Assembly: GCA_036850595.1 (NCBI GenBank)
Contig: CM072154.1
Coordinates: 13,523,330 to 13,587,329, forward strand
Source of the DNA: Rhyacichthys aspro
Taxonomy: Eukaryota > Chordata > Actinopteri > Gobiiformes > Rhyacichthyidae
Direction: 5' to 3'
DNA length: 64,000 nucleotides
The notes under the pieces are model-generated. The model saw only the letters and a program-made list of their open reading frames with translations. It had not been told where the DNA came from and did not search any database. Positions 25,802-38,540 of this stretch are shown one piece after another. How positions within the stretch are numbered: the stretch's first letter is position 1; every line of letters begins with the position of its first letter. A program made the translations under genes and the position numbers.

Positions 25802-27850
25802 CAACTTTTGCCAAGACCTAACTTACTCAATACTTGCGTGTATTGGAAAATTTACAACTGATGAGTCCACTGCTTACAGTTTGTGTGAGGTCTGCTGCTG
25901 CACAGTAACACAAAAGGTAGACCACACAAAAGTGAGTGATGCCCTTACAATTGTTTATAGATTTTTTTTGACCACTTCTCATAACTGGTTGTAAGGCCCA
26001 AGGCCATGCACTTGATAAAGGGAGATGAACATCCTTATTTATAAGGACAACAATGCACATTTCCATTTTTACATACTGCATGTTAAAAATTGTTTATATA
26101 AAAACCAGTTAATACATTTCCGAAATGAATGTTAAAAGTAGCAGTTTCAAACACCTCTTAGACCTCGTTGTTTAACGCTGAGAGTAGCATGTTACAGAAA
26201 GGAATGCACACACCATTCAGTGCACAGGTCTATTTGTTTTCATTGTTACATTGGCTTTTAAATTGTGAGATAGTTAACATAAAGTCTGTCAACTAATATT
26301 TTAACCACACATTCTGTTTTACCAGAGCAACAAAACTATTTTAGCATAACCTTAGACGTTTATGGTGTACTTTGCCAGCATAGTAAAGGACTCAGTCCAT
26401 TTTAGGGCAATGTAACATAGGGTTTAACCTAGGGCTGTGACGGTGGCATTTTGTTTTACCACTGCGGTGGTAAAGGACCAAGTACCGGCGGTGGCATGGT
26501 GGCGGGGTAGTTAAAAAATATATGCGTATGAACCGCTTTCTATTTTAATAATTCTGACAATTAACACCAGCGCCGGCATACGCGCGTGTAATGAGCAGCA
26601 CGCCGCTACACTCCGCTCAAGCTTGGTGCCACTCTACGGAGCTACAGCAGGGGAAACACAGGAAGTAGACACGAAAAGTCAAAATAAACTTCCGTCACCC
26701 TTTCAAAAAAAAAGCTTTCTAATTGCACGGCAGCAAAAGTAGGCAAAAGAGAGAGAAGATCCACGCGGGCGGCGCAGGAGCAGTGGCACTTTACGTCTCT
26801 AATGTGAACTGACACTTTTAATTATACGCACGTAAAATGACTACATCTACTCTACACCCTGCGGTAGCTCGGTGTAAATTCGGGGTTAAGCGCCAATTAC
26901 CGCCGGTTGCGACCCACCATGGCGACCGTCACAACTCGAGTTGAACCTCATGATGTTTATCCTACTGCTTAAAAGAAAGGTTTATAGCACACTAATATTT
27001 AAATGATGTTTCCACTGGATCTGAAAATGATTGGAACTTTAATCACTTATCACGCTACTACTAACCAAATGGCTTGCAGCAATACAGAACTGCAGAGTAT
27101 TTTCAGCCTCGCCTTTTTGTATAATGACTTTACATGTCACCTCCTTGCAGGCGACTTTTTGTATTTGTCCAGCATGGATTAGATCCAAATGGATCTGGTC
27201 TATTTATGTTTTTTGCCTCTACATCTTTGTGGCATAACAAATCAACATAACTTCACACCTGCCACAGTGAGCCAAATAAACAAAACAATATTCCAGTTTC
27301 TCCGCTGTGACCCACATGTATGCGCATGCAACATGGTTGTAATCTTGTGAGATATTTGATGTTTTTTTGTTGTTAGAGCTAACATGGTTTTAAGATCTGT
27401 ATGTTAACATGCCATAAAAGCAGCAAAACACTGTAAATACAAACACTACTTGGAAAGGCATGGTACAAACCAAGGATAAACTACAGATAAAACATCAATG
27501 AAAAACTAAAATCTGTTTAGAAACAACACATTAACATTTGGGGCAAGGACAACTAGCAACTAAGTTACATCCACTATATTAACACTACGTGAATGCCAGC
27601 AAGTATTACTCATAGTGCTGCTAAGAAAGTGGTCAGCCAGAATGTCTGCATTTGTCTTCAGTCTAAACAGTGGTCTCCTTATGACAGTACGGTGAAATAA
27701 AAATGTGACATTCTTTGTGTCAACTTCTTAATGTATTAGTATATGAATTTAGGCTTTGAGTAAAATTTAAAGCACCATGATTCAACAAAGAAAATGTTAA
27801 TTTATTGATTCAGAAAATTAATTTCATCTCTTCACCAATAAAAACATGTA
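25802..27850 (+). other. rbsn 3' region
   Basis: This is the likely long rbsn 3'UTR and intergenic space before convergent mrps25. It contains the hAT-like element at 26430-26939. Plus-strand polyadenylation hexamers occur at about 27275, 27699 and 27836. No other exon is seen. Confidence 0.5.
26430..26939. mobile_element. Non-autonomous hAT-like DNA transposon (MITE), 510 bp
   Basis: The left end reads TAGGGCTGTGACGGTGGC. The right end, read inward on the other strand, is TCGAGTTGTGACGGTCGC, so the termini are imperfect inverted repeats. Flanking octamers GTTTAACC (26422-26429) and GTTGAACC (26940-26947) match at 7 of 8 bases, as expected for a hAT target duplication. The interior is CpG-rich relative to its surroundings, has subterminal CCGGCGGT/ACCGCCGG inverted motifs and no transposase frame. 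It lies in the rbsn 3' region. Confidence 0.82.
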
Positions 27851-28036
27851 CAGTAAACAGTGCTTGTCAGTTTCTCCTTCTCAGGCAATGGCTGATATCT
27901 TTCTGATATTGTTATTGTGTCAAAGAGAAGCAAAAAACAAAAGCTAGTAATATTTACAGTCACACATAGTTGGATCTTACTGCCTAATTTCTAAATCAGG
28001 GCACAACCTTATGATGCCAGTGTCCAGTCCACTCTT

Positions 28037-28985
28037 TCACTCCTGTGATGCTGTCATCTGAGCACGATATTTGCCCGTCATCTCTTTTGGCAGTGGCTTG
28101 GTCCCAGGGCATGGTACCTGGCCCTCCACCTCACATATACATTCCCGCAGACAGTACTTCTTTGGCCCAAAATTGGCAGGATTAGAGGCCTGCATCTTAG
28201 CCTCTGCCTCAGCCTGTAATGTGTTTCTGTGAACAGGTAAGAAATAAGACAAAATACAAGCCATAAGTATTTCTTCACCAAGTTCTTATGGTGCAATGCT
28301 TAATGCAGCTATTTTCACACTGATCTTTAACTAAACTTACTCTGATTTGCCTAAAATCTTCTTAACGTGCTGGGAAATTTGTTTGTGGTCCTTTCCCTCC
28401 ACATCGACCAGCACTTGCTCCCCATTATCTGCAGGAGAAGCCAAATAATTAGCCCACACATGAAACAAGATAAACTATGTTTAACATGTATGTACTACTT
28501 ACCTAAATAGAACTTTAAAAATGGAGACGGTGTTATATTTTTGAACATCATTATTTGGACTCTTGGATTTTTATACTGAATCTGAGGAATATTGAAAAAT
28601 GCGAACTTTCTGCAAAACACAGACAATACACAATTATGAGCAAAATTAGATTTTCCAAAAGGCTATGTTTACCAGTTCAGTCTTCTCTTAAACATTTTTT
28701 CATGCAACTTCTCACAATACAGTAATTTACAGGTTGCAATCAGCATTTAAGACCAAATAAAGCTATGATAATAACGTTATTATTGAAATGTAAACGTTTG
28801 CTAAAGAGAGACCGTTTTAAATATAATGCTAATTTTGCTTTTTATTCTGACCTTGCCCCGTCGCTTAGCTCTCCATGCGTGTTGTAGTTGACTGTCATGA
28901 TCTTCACCCTATTTTTAAAAATAATGTCGCCTTTCTGGAGGTATTCAAGCGTCCTCCTGATCGGGAACCTTCCTTTCATAGGCAT
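28037..28985 (-). CDS. mrps25: Mitochondrial ribosomal small-subunit protein mS25
   Basis: This is a component of the mitochondrial 28S ribosomal subunit. Four exons on the minus strand (28985-28852, 28609-28503, 28428-28341, 28226-28037) join in frame to 172 residues, one short of the human protein. The N-terminus reads MPMKGRFPIRRTLEYLQKGD, typical of the family. The middle has a thioredoxin-like core region with IQYKNPRVQIMMFKN and a VDVEGKDHKQI segment. The C-terminus carries the conserved cysteines in CLRECICEVEGQVPCPG. Other possible N-terminal methionines are the third codon only, so the start is firm. It is convergent with rbsn. A minus-strand AATAAA about 27800 suggests a 3'UTR of about 240 bases. 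Confidence 0.96.
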
Positions 28986-28989
28986 TTCT

Positions 28990-29110
28990 AAGCCTGTTTT
29001 ACTAAATATTTTTTAATCTACCATCTGGTATCAACAGTTCCTGTTAGTGCCATAAGCTAGCGACGCAGACTGATGACGTACAAACCGCGCTTGCCCAATC
29101 AGCGTAGTAG
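28990..29110 (-). promoter_or_regulatory. mrps25: mrps25 promoter region
   Basis: A CCAATCAG box lies at 29095-29102 and a TGATGACGTAC CRE-like site at about 29070, both within 120 bases upstream of the minus-strand start codon. No TATA box is seen, as usual for housekeeping genes. Confidence 0.5.
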
Positions 29111-29387
29111 ATGTGTTTTAGGAACACACTTAAATTACACTCTGTAGAATACATAGTTTTATATGGATCAGCTCATTGTCAGTTCATTTTTCTAGGTTTA
29201 CAGAACCCTAATCTTACCAGAACACAGTGAGCTGTGGGTTTCTCTCTCTCTCTATACATATATATACATAACTTTTACCATGGATCATGAGCACTAAAGG
29301 AGATGTTTTTTTTTTTTTAAATCTTACTCTTACTTGCATATTATGCCTTTAAGTAAGAAGACAACGTTGACATTTCATGAATAAAAG

Positions 29388-31185
29388 TTTATTTTTTTCT
29401 GATGATAGGCTTCAATGAAGCCATTCTCAGAAACTGGAATGCTGAAACATAAACTCGGTCATTTAATACATTTGCTTTGTATTTTTTAATCCATGTGAGG
29501 TAGAAAATGTAAGGATGAGACAATTTTTGCAAATACATTTAAATGACAAAAGACAGACGTTAACATGTAAAAAAAAAAAGTAGATCTGTAAAATACTCGA
29601 TCCACAAAGCAGGAAAAATATTGTCTGGTATTATCTAAAATGGGAGCTTCTCATTGTTAATATTTTTAAAGCCACAACATTAAAATTAATTTTGTACAGC
29701 ATTTAATAAAATGCACATAAGCATAATGTCATGCACAGCAATGCACTATAAAAGTATAACTATGCTCCCCGTTTGGGTAGACAGTAAATCCCACCTATTA
29801 AAACATGCACTCATTTAATGAAATACATGTAAAAAGGTCTTACACAAGTGCCTTTCAAATATGTATGAATTCAAAACCCATCAATTAATTCAATGAACAA
29901 ATTCATTAATTCATGAGTTTAAAACCCACATTTACATTAATTTCACAAGACAAAACCACTGTTGACTTTTTACATTGTCAGTATTACTCATGCTGCCGGG
30001 GATGCTCATTCTGAAGCATTGGACAAATGCTGAAGCATCTACACATTGTCTTCAAGACATCAATACAATCGAGTGGCTTCCCAAAAAAAAAGTTTTTTGT
30101 TTTTTTTAAATAAGTGGAAACCTGCTGTACTTTAAGTACACTTGGTATGAAGCAAACATTTGTTTACAACAAATGAAGTTCATATTAAAAACATATAATA
30201 TATAATTTTAGTCAGCATGAATGCCACAACAGCTGATTAATGTGCACTTAGCAGATACAAAAGCAAATACATGTACAAAAAGAGTAGCATAGCTACATGT
30301 ACCTTATCTAAACCTAAATATTTAAGATCCTCAAAATCCTTCAAATAAAACATTGTTGTAAGAAAATTACAAAATTGCACAAAATGCCGACAATAAAATA
30401 AATGATGACGCCAAGAAAAAACAACTGATTGTCTTAGTGATGTGGTGATAGCACATATGAACTTATAGACTTTCTTAGAAATAACCTGAAGGTCAAGCCC
30501 AAACATAAACTTTCTTTAGGGGCTCCATTGAGTGTTTGGGTGAAATTATTAATGATGTCAATGCAGCCCAGGCAAGACAAGCTCATTTGTAAAATGAGAA
30601 ATTATAAAGCAGTTATGGTGGATGCAAATAAATTCTGTTTTGGATCAATTATTTATCAATTCCAAATAGTCAAAGCACATACTGTATATTTAATGTATAA
30701 AGGGCCAAAATGACTTTAGGTCACCTAATTTAATGAAACAGGTTCACAATAATACACTAAAGATGTATGCCAACTTTGTGTCATCACTATGCTAGTTCTA
30801 ATGTAGTTTAAGTGATTAACATGAATAATTAGATGTGGACAAGATTTAATCATTTTTAAAAAGTAGCTGAAATGGCTAAATTTACGTTTGAAGTGCTACA
30901 AAGGCAGAAGAGGTAAGTAAATGTAACATTAAGCTTTTTATGAAGACCCATTAAAGTAGTGAAAATATCCATATTACAGTTCTGTGTCGCCTACAGAGAA
31001 CATTCCAAGTGTCATCTTAGCTTTTGAGAGCCAGATTATCCTAATATTTAAAGGATTTCTTAATGACTTTGCTCCATGCACCACAAGAAAATAAAGGGCA
31101 CCGAAATATTCTGAACTGGGGTTCAACAATGTAGAGAAAGTACCTGAAGTGGAGACTCACTAATCCATATACCTTTACTGTGCTG
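29388..31185 (-). other. nr2c2: Probable nr2c2 3'UTR
   Basis: There is no reading frame of interest in this AT-rich 1.8 kb stretch. A minus-strand AATAAA is present at 29393-29388. It lies between the nr2c2 stop and the mrps25 promoter on the same strand, so the two genes are arranged head to tail. Confidence 0.5.
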
Positions 31186-34100
31186 TCAGTCTGTAAGATC
31201 AGTGTCCTGACTGTTATACTCCGCTGTCTCCATCTTCAGTATGTAGGGAATGATGCTGTCAATAGATACGTTGCCTATTAAACCAGTAAAGAAAAGCTCT
31301 TCTGTGATGCTTGCATTCATAAGGCGCAGAGCTGGGAGACGTGTTAGGATGCGAGTCAGCCTGGGAAACAAATTTTCATTGCATTTCTTCATCATCATTA
31401 CATTAAATGGTTGTAACTTACGATTGTTAATGTACCTGTATGTGTCTTCAGGATATGTCTTCTGCACATAGTCCTGGAGCTCCATCAAGGCTTTCTCCTG
31501 GAACTTTTCAATCTGTCCTCCACTGTCCACACCTGGATGATCTAACATGAAATATACTCATTGTTACATAGAGTATACACAACAGACAGAATATGTGAGA
31601 GACACCTCTGTCAGACTCACCAGGGCTGAACAACACAATAGCCTTTAGGTAGGCATACTCATAACTGTCAGTCTCTAGTCTCGTCATGCTGTTACAGAAC
31701 TCCTGAAACTTCCAGATGTGCTCCATCACCTGTTTGACTCTGTCCCCTGAAAGCTTGTCTAACATAGAAAAAGACATACATAAATGATCCACATTTAAAC
31801 AAAATACAACATGGCTTGACTGAATTATTATAGACTAATTACAATTTTTCTTTCCATATGTTTTTCCTACATTCTGTGTCCTACAGAGAAATGATGATGG
31901 GTCTGTGGCCCATACCATCCTGGATGCTGCTCTGAAGGTGGTTGACAATGGCCGCAAGGATTGTTGACAGGTTCATAATGTGAGCACACTGAGCAAGACC
32001 CAGGGTGAACAGCTCATTCCAGCAGGCTCTAACCAAACTGGTGTTTGCCTCTTGACTGTAAAGCACATGACATTATTAACTGAAAGACAGTCATGGTGAC
32101 AAAAAGAAATCATTCTGTTCAGTCTTTTTATAATAGTAATCTCTTATGTAATACATCCTACCCCAGAGCTGAGAAGGCAGGGATTGATCGAGCCCAGTGC
32201 ATCGAAAGGAAGAGAAGTCTGGATGCTGACTCACAGATGTAATGTACATTCAGATATTCAGGCATGGGGCTTGGCATTGTCAGCTACAAATCATATGAGG
32301 AAAGAAAAAAAAGACAACTACTCTTTAATATTACTATGTCTAATTCAATTTAGATATTCAGGCATGAATATCTGAATTGCAACTTTACAGAGAAAGACTG
32401 GTTTATCACCTAATAGAATATTGTAACAAAAATGGTTGAAATAGTATGTAAAAAAAAATCAAGTCCTTAAGACCTCTGGAAGGCTTTATTAAAGGAGATT
32501 GTTTGGTGCAGCACGGTTAATCTACGTGGCTTGTCAACAGTGAATCAATGGTGATGGAAACTCTTATTGGAAAAGTATGCAGGACTAGCTACATCTGCTT
32601 TCACACAGGAACAGCTCATCTACAGGAAGCAGTCCAATCACCTTGAAACTGACGTGGCTGTCTGTGAGCAGTGGTCCTTCCACCTCGATGATGGGAGTCT
32701 CCTGGTCATGCCCAATCAACTGGATAGTAGTTCCACTGGCACAATGAGACTTTTCTACCAGACTCTGTGCCATTTCTGCTTCAGCTGGGTTTAAGACTTT
32801 GGCCAAGGTATCAAAGGCACTGTACAAAACACACATAGTTATAAATTATATAAATAACCATTTATAATGCGTACATTTGTTTTGTCAAGGGTTTAAGGGA
32901 ACCTTTGTGTAATATTGGCTTACCGCGTTATCTCACTGGCAGATTGCTCTTCATTTTGGCTGTCAGAAGTATCACCATTGTTTAGGTTTTCCTTCAGTGA
33001 ATCGCTGAGGTTGGCTAGTGATGTAACCACATTGGCTAGTGTCCCCAAGTCCCCCTGCCCAGACTCCATCTGGACACAAAATAAAAATATTTTGTTTAAC
33101 TTAACATTAAGAAGAAGGTCACACTGATAAGTAACAAAATTTTTTAAACTTTTTCATTGTTAATACACAACACTTGCAGTAAACAGTGTATTCTGCACCT
33201 TTGAGTCAGTTGCGAGGAGTAGTGTGCCATCAGCCTGAATGACAGGCTGCTGAATGTTAACTAGCATCCCCTGGTCAAGCAGACTGGACCTGAATCATAA
33301 ATTAAGAATTTATTAAAAGCTAGTACATATAACCCAAAGGCTCATTGGGACAGCAGAAAATAAAGCTCAGAGAATAGAAGCTCAGCATTTAATGTCCACT
33401 AACCTGGAACCATCAGTTTCTGTATCTGAAATGAAGGTGGGTGTAGCGATGAGTGGACTGTTTAGATCCTTACGAATGTAGATCTTGTGCGTGGAGGCAG
33501 CACAGTTGCCATGTTTCTCTCTGGGCAGTATATCAATAGGCTTTCTCTCACTCTGCACAGCTGTGGAAATGAAAGAGAATTTTTTTTTTATTATTGTGAT
33601 GGGTTTAATATGTATATTTACCTGAAGATTTACCATTACTCTCTCCTTCTAGTTTCTTATAAAACGGACAAGCAAAATTGTTCTTTATGACTTGATAACT
33701 TTCTAAGCCAGTTCAGCAAGTTCCAGTATAGCAATATGGCTCGAAATATAAACTCACACTCTGTCTTCATTCCCATCTTAAGGCATTTTCGTAACCGACA
33801 AAACTGGCAGCGGTTGCGGTGGTGTTTGTTGATAACACAGTCTTGTTTACTGCGGCAGCTGTAGGTTAAGTTCTTTCTTACACTCCTTTTAAAAAAGCCT
33901 TTACATCCCTCACAACTGACCGCTCCATAGTGTCGCCCTGGACACATAGACAAAAATCATAAAGACCAAAGTGAATGTGTGAGTAAGTCTTTGTAGAGAA
34001 CAACACATCTGATTTGTAAGTACTAAAAAAAAATCCACATGACACACACTGGTTAAACCTGACTACCTGAAGCCTTGTCTCCACACACCACACAGTACTC

Positions 34101-35042
34101 CACCGGTTGGGGCCGACTCAAATCCCCTGATTGCCCTAGCAACCTCTCCATTGACACTGGATCTGTGACAATCTGAAACGCATTTAAAAAAGACAATTTG
34201 TTTTTGTAAAATAAATCCAGTGTATTTACTGTAGTATTAAGCAATAAAAGAATACCTGTATCCTTCCTGGCATCAAGCTGTCTGCAGCAGTAAAGATAAG
34301 CTGTTTGGCGTTGTTGCTGTCTGGTGAGGCCAGGATAACCTTGCCCGCTCCTGAACTGTCAGCCGTTGTCAGAATGAACTGCTGCTTGGGAGCACTGGAT
34401 GGGTTCATTGCTGTCACTATCTGGAGCTTCTGACCTGTCTGCTGGTCAGTTAAAATCTGAGGGTGTTAAAGGTGGAAGTGGCAGATAGGAAGAGAAAGGT
34501 ACCAAAAAAAATAAAAAAAAAACAGAAGAGAGGAGAGCTACTTTAGAATCACATATGGTAGAATAAATATGTGCCTCAACAAGTAGAAGCAGTGCCACTT
34601 TAAAAGGATTTACCTGTATTCTTGGTGGTGTTGTGGCAGGCTCAGTGGAAATAACCTGAAACCGATGTGGAGACCCACTCATTACTGAATCTGAAGGAGA
34701 GGTTGAGCCCTACAAATTGGGAAACATTATAACATGTATTTCCTGCTAAATAAGCTAGTAGAAAGAACACAGATTTTACATTATTTTGTTCCAAATAATC
34801 CAAAAACAAGTTGCAAGTGAATAGTCATAAAACAATTGTACTCTCCCCTCTAACAATAAAATGTCTCCATGGCAACAAAGGCAGTATCCAGATATAAAGT
34901 GAGGAAAACAGTAATAAAGATTGGTTTATGACAATTTTTGCAAGCCAGCCCCAGTCAGATGTACATTGATCTGCAAACTCACCTCAGTTGCCTGCTCGGA
35001 GTCAACTTTCTGCTGAGTGAGCAGGTTCAGGTTGGTTGTCAT
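31186..35042 (-). CDS. nr2c2: Nuclear receptor NR2C2 (testicular receptor 4, TR4)
   Basis: This is an orphan nuclear receptor that binds direct repeats of AGGTCA and regulates metabolic and developmental genes. Fourteen coding exons on the minus strand join in frame: 35042-34983, 34709-34614, 34456-34256, 34172-34067, 33937-33758, 33560-33404, 33289-33199, 33069-32924, 32819-32642, 32283-32162, 32055-31916, 31758-31621, 31541-31436 and 31360-31186. The product is 631 residues, slightly longer than human forms. The DNA-binding domain starts at C146/C149 and contains the P-box CEGCKG and the second finger with NRCQFCRLRKC. The DBD is split by an intron after the first cysteine pair. The ligand-binding domain covers about the last 230 residues, with conserved SASRLLFLSMHWARSIPAF and ITEELFFTGLIGNVSIDSI. 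NR2C1 is the alternative paralogue, but N-terminal and hinge sequences and the linkage to mrps25/rbsn favour NR2C2. Confidence 0.97.
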
Positions 35043-36049
35043 GATGATGTAAGGTCATTAGGGAAGTCTGACAAATGACATACACACAGACCAGATACAG
35101 TATATTGTCAATACTTTTTAGAAACATTTTATAAATTCGGTATAAATGCTGTGGTATTATTACAGAGGATGCAACTTTATTTCACAGAAGAGGATCATTC
35201 TTAAGGTATTGTGCCTCACAAAGGGTTATACATTCACAAAAAATAGAAGACAAATCTTACTTATCACTAGCAACTGGTTTAGGTGTGGTTGTACATAACA
35301 ACTGTATATTGTCCTATTTATTTTATATGTCTATCTTTAGCTGGCTTTTTGAACAACATAGTGGAATCATGACTGTTTACAGGGTAATTTCTCAAAAGTG
35401 ACTTTCTGCAGCAGCTTCGAGGATTCACTAATCAAGTAATTTACCTTTACCCAAATGCATGAAAACACATAACAAAATGGAGGATCTGGCATTCAGCCAA
35501 TAACACCAGACACGAGTCATCTTTAATATCTTTGAGCTTTATTTCATTAAAATGCCAAGAATTACTCTTGAGCTTGCATGGTTTGTGAAATAAAATACAC
35601 TTTGGGCGAATGGAGTCAGTATGAAATGATCCCGATCCGTTGCGGTCACTGGGATGGCAAAGGTAAAAGGGTCGAGTTCATCTGCACCACATACAGCTTT
35701 GTATCATTAGCTGCTGCTGCAGTTAGCCTCATACAAGTAAACACAACAAAGACAGAAGCTGGGAGGGCTGAGGATTTATCTTTAAACCACACGAGGATGT
35801 GTTTAGGCTAAGACAGCTGTGGTGTCACTCGGCTACAGGATTGGTGTTTATGTTGTGATAGTAGAGTGTCGGCTTAGCTAGAGTGTGCCCAGTGTCAGTG
35901 CCCCTCAGCGGATCGCAGAGCAGCAGAATCGAGCAGGAAGAGCGCTGTGCCTCGGCTACAGCTAAAGCTAACCGGGCGATTAGCTGAACGCTTTTTATCC
36001 ACAATCTCCACAGGCTTTCTGCTGTTTTCAGTTCATGTCTGACACTTAC

Positions 36050-36260
36050 CTTTGACAAACGGTGTTCGCAGAATTAACGGGCTCTTCTATTTTACAAAGT
36101 ATTTGTTTTGTTTTTCTCCTGTTAAAGGTCATAGTTCGTGACCCCTCTCCGCAGCGCGTTGATGGTAGTTTTTTCTGCTTCCTCCGCCGCGTGCGTCCCC
36201 GCGCGCCTCCGCCCCCGTGCTCCGACAGACACCGCTGACGTCATGTCGTCTAGGCCAAGT
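36050..36260 (-). promoter_or_regulatory. nr2c2: nr2c2 CpG-rich promoter and non-coding exon 1
   Basis: A minus-strand donor GTCAAAG/GTAAGTG ends an untranslated exon at 36050. Exon 2 starts at 35067 after GTCAG and carries the start codon. The sequence 36160-36245 is strongly CpG-rich, with GC boxes and a perfect palindromic CRE TGACGTCA at 36236-36243. No TATA box is visible. Confidence 0.7.
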
Positions 36261-36817
36261 CCAGTGTGGGTCTGGGTCTCATCCACACCAAGGACCTAAA
36301 GGTCTTCAGTCTATGAACGAACAGAGAAAGAGAAGGAGAGGACAAATGTGGCCCTCATAACGTTCCTTCACTAAATATCTCTGAGCATATGCTACAACAA
36401 CTTTAAAACATACTAACTTTTACCAGAAAATATAGCCTTGAAATAATTAATATAGCCTCAAATGTGTCTGGATGGTTCCCAACATGAAAAAGAAAGAATC
36501 AAGTTCTCATCTTTCAAAGTACCCAATTGCACACAAGACCAAGTCCACATCATAGGCCCTATCTAGGTCTTTGTGTAGATGACCACCTCATGAGAAAACA
36601 TTTGATCAGCTAGATCTCAACATATCTGAGATACATACAATATATAATGCAAATTTTTATGTCAGTGAAGTCCTTCAAATGAATGGCCAAAAATACCTTT
36701 TCAGTGATTAAACAAAATGTTGCATAAGGTCTGTCATTTAGGACTAAAATCCTTTCACAAATTTAGAATAGGCCTGGACTTGGTTGAATTTGTCAAATCT
36801 GCAGTATTGCTAAACTA

Positions 36818-36831
36818 CCACCAGGGGGCGC
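36818..36831 (+). promoter_or_regulatory. Candidate CTCF-binding motif
   Basis: CCACCAGGGGGCGC is the near-ideal core of the vertebrate CTCF consensus. It sits between the divergent genes nr2c2 and b3galt4. Occupancy cannot be told from sequence. Confidence 0.6.
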
Positions 36832-36859
36832 AAAAAAAAAAAAAAAAAAAAAAAAAAAA
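36832..36859. repeat. 28-base A homopolymer
   Basis: Uninterrupted A run directly abutting the CTCF-like motif. No SINE body is recognised upstream. Confidence 0.95.
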
Positions 36860-37433
36860 GCAGTAGAGTGAAGGAAGATGTTACTCCCCATTTGCAGTTA
36901 CACAAAATAACGGTAATTAAATAAAGGTAATTGATTGCAGTCACATCTGTCCTTACCATCAGTAACACTGATTTCAGTCCGCTATAGTAGGCCACATTTT
37001 TATTAAGTCAGTATAAATGCGGTGCTGTAGCCTACTGTAGCCCATGCATAGACCTATAGCCTACTACTTAGCGGATTTCCGTTTTGACAAAGCAAAAGGA
37101 GAACTCTGATCAAATGGCACATTCTGCTGTCATCATCCTCCATGCTGGAGAGTTGGGACACAAAATATCTCCGGGCTAGTGCCGGATCGACCGTCTCATT
37201 TGCGCAGCTGCATGCCCTCTTTGTTAGCAGCATCGGGACAACGGCCGCATTAATAGTTCATCTTTATGAACACTGTTTTTTCCTGCCGCAGATGATGACA
37301 GCCTGCTGCGGTCTGAGAGAAGCATGAACGACACGCCGCAAAGGAAACACTGCACGACAGAGGTGCGCTTGTAGCCGTCGACGAGAGGCAGAGCATTCAC
37401 CTCGAATAACGGTGTAAAGACTTCGCATCGGTC

Positions 37434-38540
37434 ATGCTCGGGCGGGTATGTAAAGCCCGTTTTGGAAGGCGAGGGGGTAGGCCCGGGATATTACCTTTAC
37501 TGTGTGCTACGATAGTGACTATAACTATTTTGGCTGTGCTGTTTATGGACTTCATCGAATCATGGGTCACTTCAGCGGGAATGAATACAGTGATGGAGCC
37601 GCACACCGGCATCATTCCACCGCAGAGCGTCCCTCCAACCAGACCTGAGGAGTTTTTACTCATGCCCAGCCCTCTCGTGTGCCAGCGAGCCAAGCCATAC
37701 CTCATCACCATGGTTACCTCAGCACCTGCCAATCAGAGGGCACGCCAAGCCATCCGGGACACCTGGGGAGGGGAGGTGGAGGTAAGGAGGCTCAGGGTCA
37801 TGACGCTGTTCATGGTGGGCGTCCCGTCTGACCCGGCACTGGGCAAGCTGCTCATAGTGGAGGCCAGAGAGCGAGGGGATCTCATTCAGGGTCGCTTTCT
37901 GGACACATACTCCAACCTCACCCTGAAGACCCTGTCCATGCTCGGGTGGGCACGCCGCTTCTGCCCCCAGGCTCACTTTATGGCCAAAGTGGATGATGAC
38001 GTCCTGTTCAATCCTAGTGCCCTTCTCCACTTCCTGAACAAGAGCAGAAACCCCTATGAGCACGGGGACCTGTACCTCGGCAGGGTCCATATCCATGTAG
38101 CGCCAAACCGTGACCCAGACAGTAAGCACTACCTCCCATCTGGGGCATACTCTCCTTCTGTATTCCCAGACTACTGCAGTGGCACAGCGTATGTACTGTC
38201 CCGCTCTGCACTGCTCAAAATCTCCCTCGCAGCCACCGCTTCACCTTTGTCCACGCCCCTGCCCCCTGAGGATGTTTTTGTGGGCCTGTGTGCCCATGCT
38301 GCAGGGGTCTTGCCCTTACACTGCCCTCTCTTCTCTGGGGGCCCAGGTGTTCCCTATGGACGTTGTTGCTATCAAGCTATGGTGTCTGTCCACAAGATTG
38401 CCCCCAGGGACATGCTGCACTACTGGCCAGATGTCCATTCTTCCCCTCCCTGCTCCTGGTTGAGTGTTCGTGCTTCTCTAGGGGTTTGCAAAGTAAGAGC
38501 CATGCTGGGCACTGCACTGGGACTAGAGCAAGGCTTGTAA
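37434..38540 (+). CDS. b3galt4: Beta-1,3-galactosyltransferase 4 (GT31, Golgi type II membrane protein)
   Basis: The human orthologue adds galactose in beta-1,3 linkage to GM2/GD2-type gangliosides. This is a single coding exon of 368 residues, as in mammals. A short cytoplasmic tail precedes one signal-anchor helix at about residues 19-41. The luminal GT31 domain shows the RxxRxxIRxTW motif (102-111), a metal-binding DDD at 187-189 in AKVDDDV, and EDVFVG at 279-284. Potential N-glycosylation sites are N161 and N202. The ATG at 37434 is the first in frame with the tail. B3GALT4 rather than another GT31 member is chosen mainly because wdr46 follows convergently, as in mammals, and because length and single-exon structure agree. 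The stop codon overlaps a polyadenylation hexamer. Confidence 0.85.
   Translation: MLGRVCKARFGRRGGRPGILPLLCATIVTITILAVLFMDFIESWVTSAGMNTVMEPHTGIIPPQSVPPTRPEEFLLMPSPLVCQRAKPYLITMVTSAPANQRARQAIRDTWGGEVEVRRLRVMTLFMVGVPSDPALGKLLIVEARERGDLIQGRFLDTYSNLTLKTLSMLGWARRFCPQAHFMAKVDDDVLFNPSALLHFLNKSRNPYEHGDLYLGRVHIHVAPNRDPDSKHYLPSGAYSPSVFPDYCSGTAYVLSRSALLKISLAATASPLSTPLPPEDVFVGLCAHAAGVLPLHCPLFSGGPGVPYGRCCYQAMVSVHKIAPRDMLHYWPDVHSSPPCSWLSVRASLGVCKVRAMLGTALGLEQGL

Larger units (their letters stand above)
36270..37400. other. nr2c2-b3galt4 head-to-head intergenic region
   Basis: About 1.2 kb separates the two divergent genes. It contains a CTCF-like motif (36818-36831) followed directly by a 28-base A run (36832-36859), and from about 37150 the GC-rich 5'UTR/promoter of b3galt4. 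No exon is seen in the rest. Confidence 0.6.

Noticed and set aside
36830..36860. Poly-A tail of a SINE
   Set aside because: The sequence upstream of the A run shows no tRNA-like head or recognisable SINE body, and no flanking duplication was found.
37719..38129. 136-codon minus-strand frame opposite b3galt4
   Set aside because: Antisense shadow of a GC-rich coding exon whose sense frame carries all GT31 motifs.
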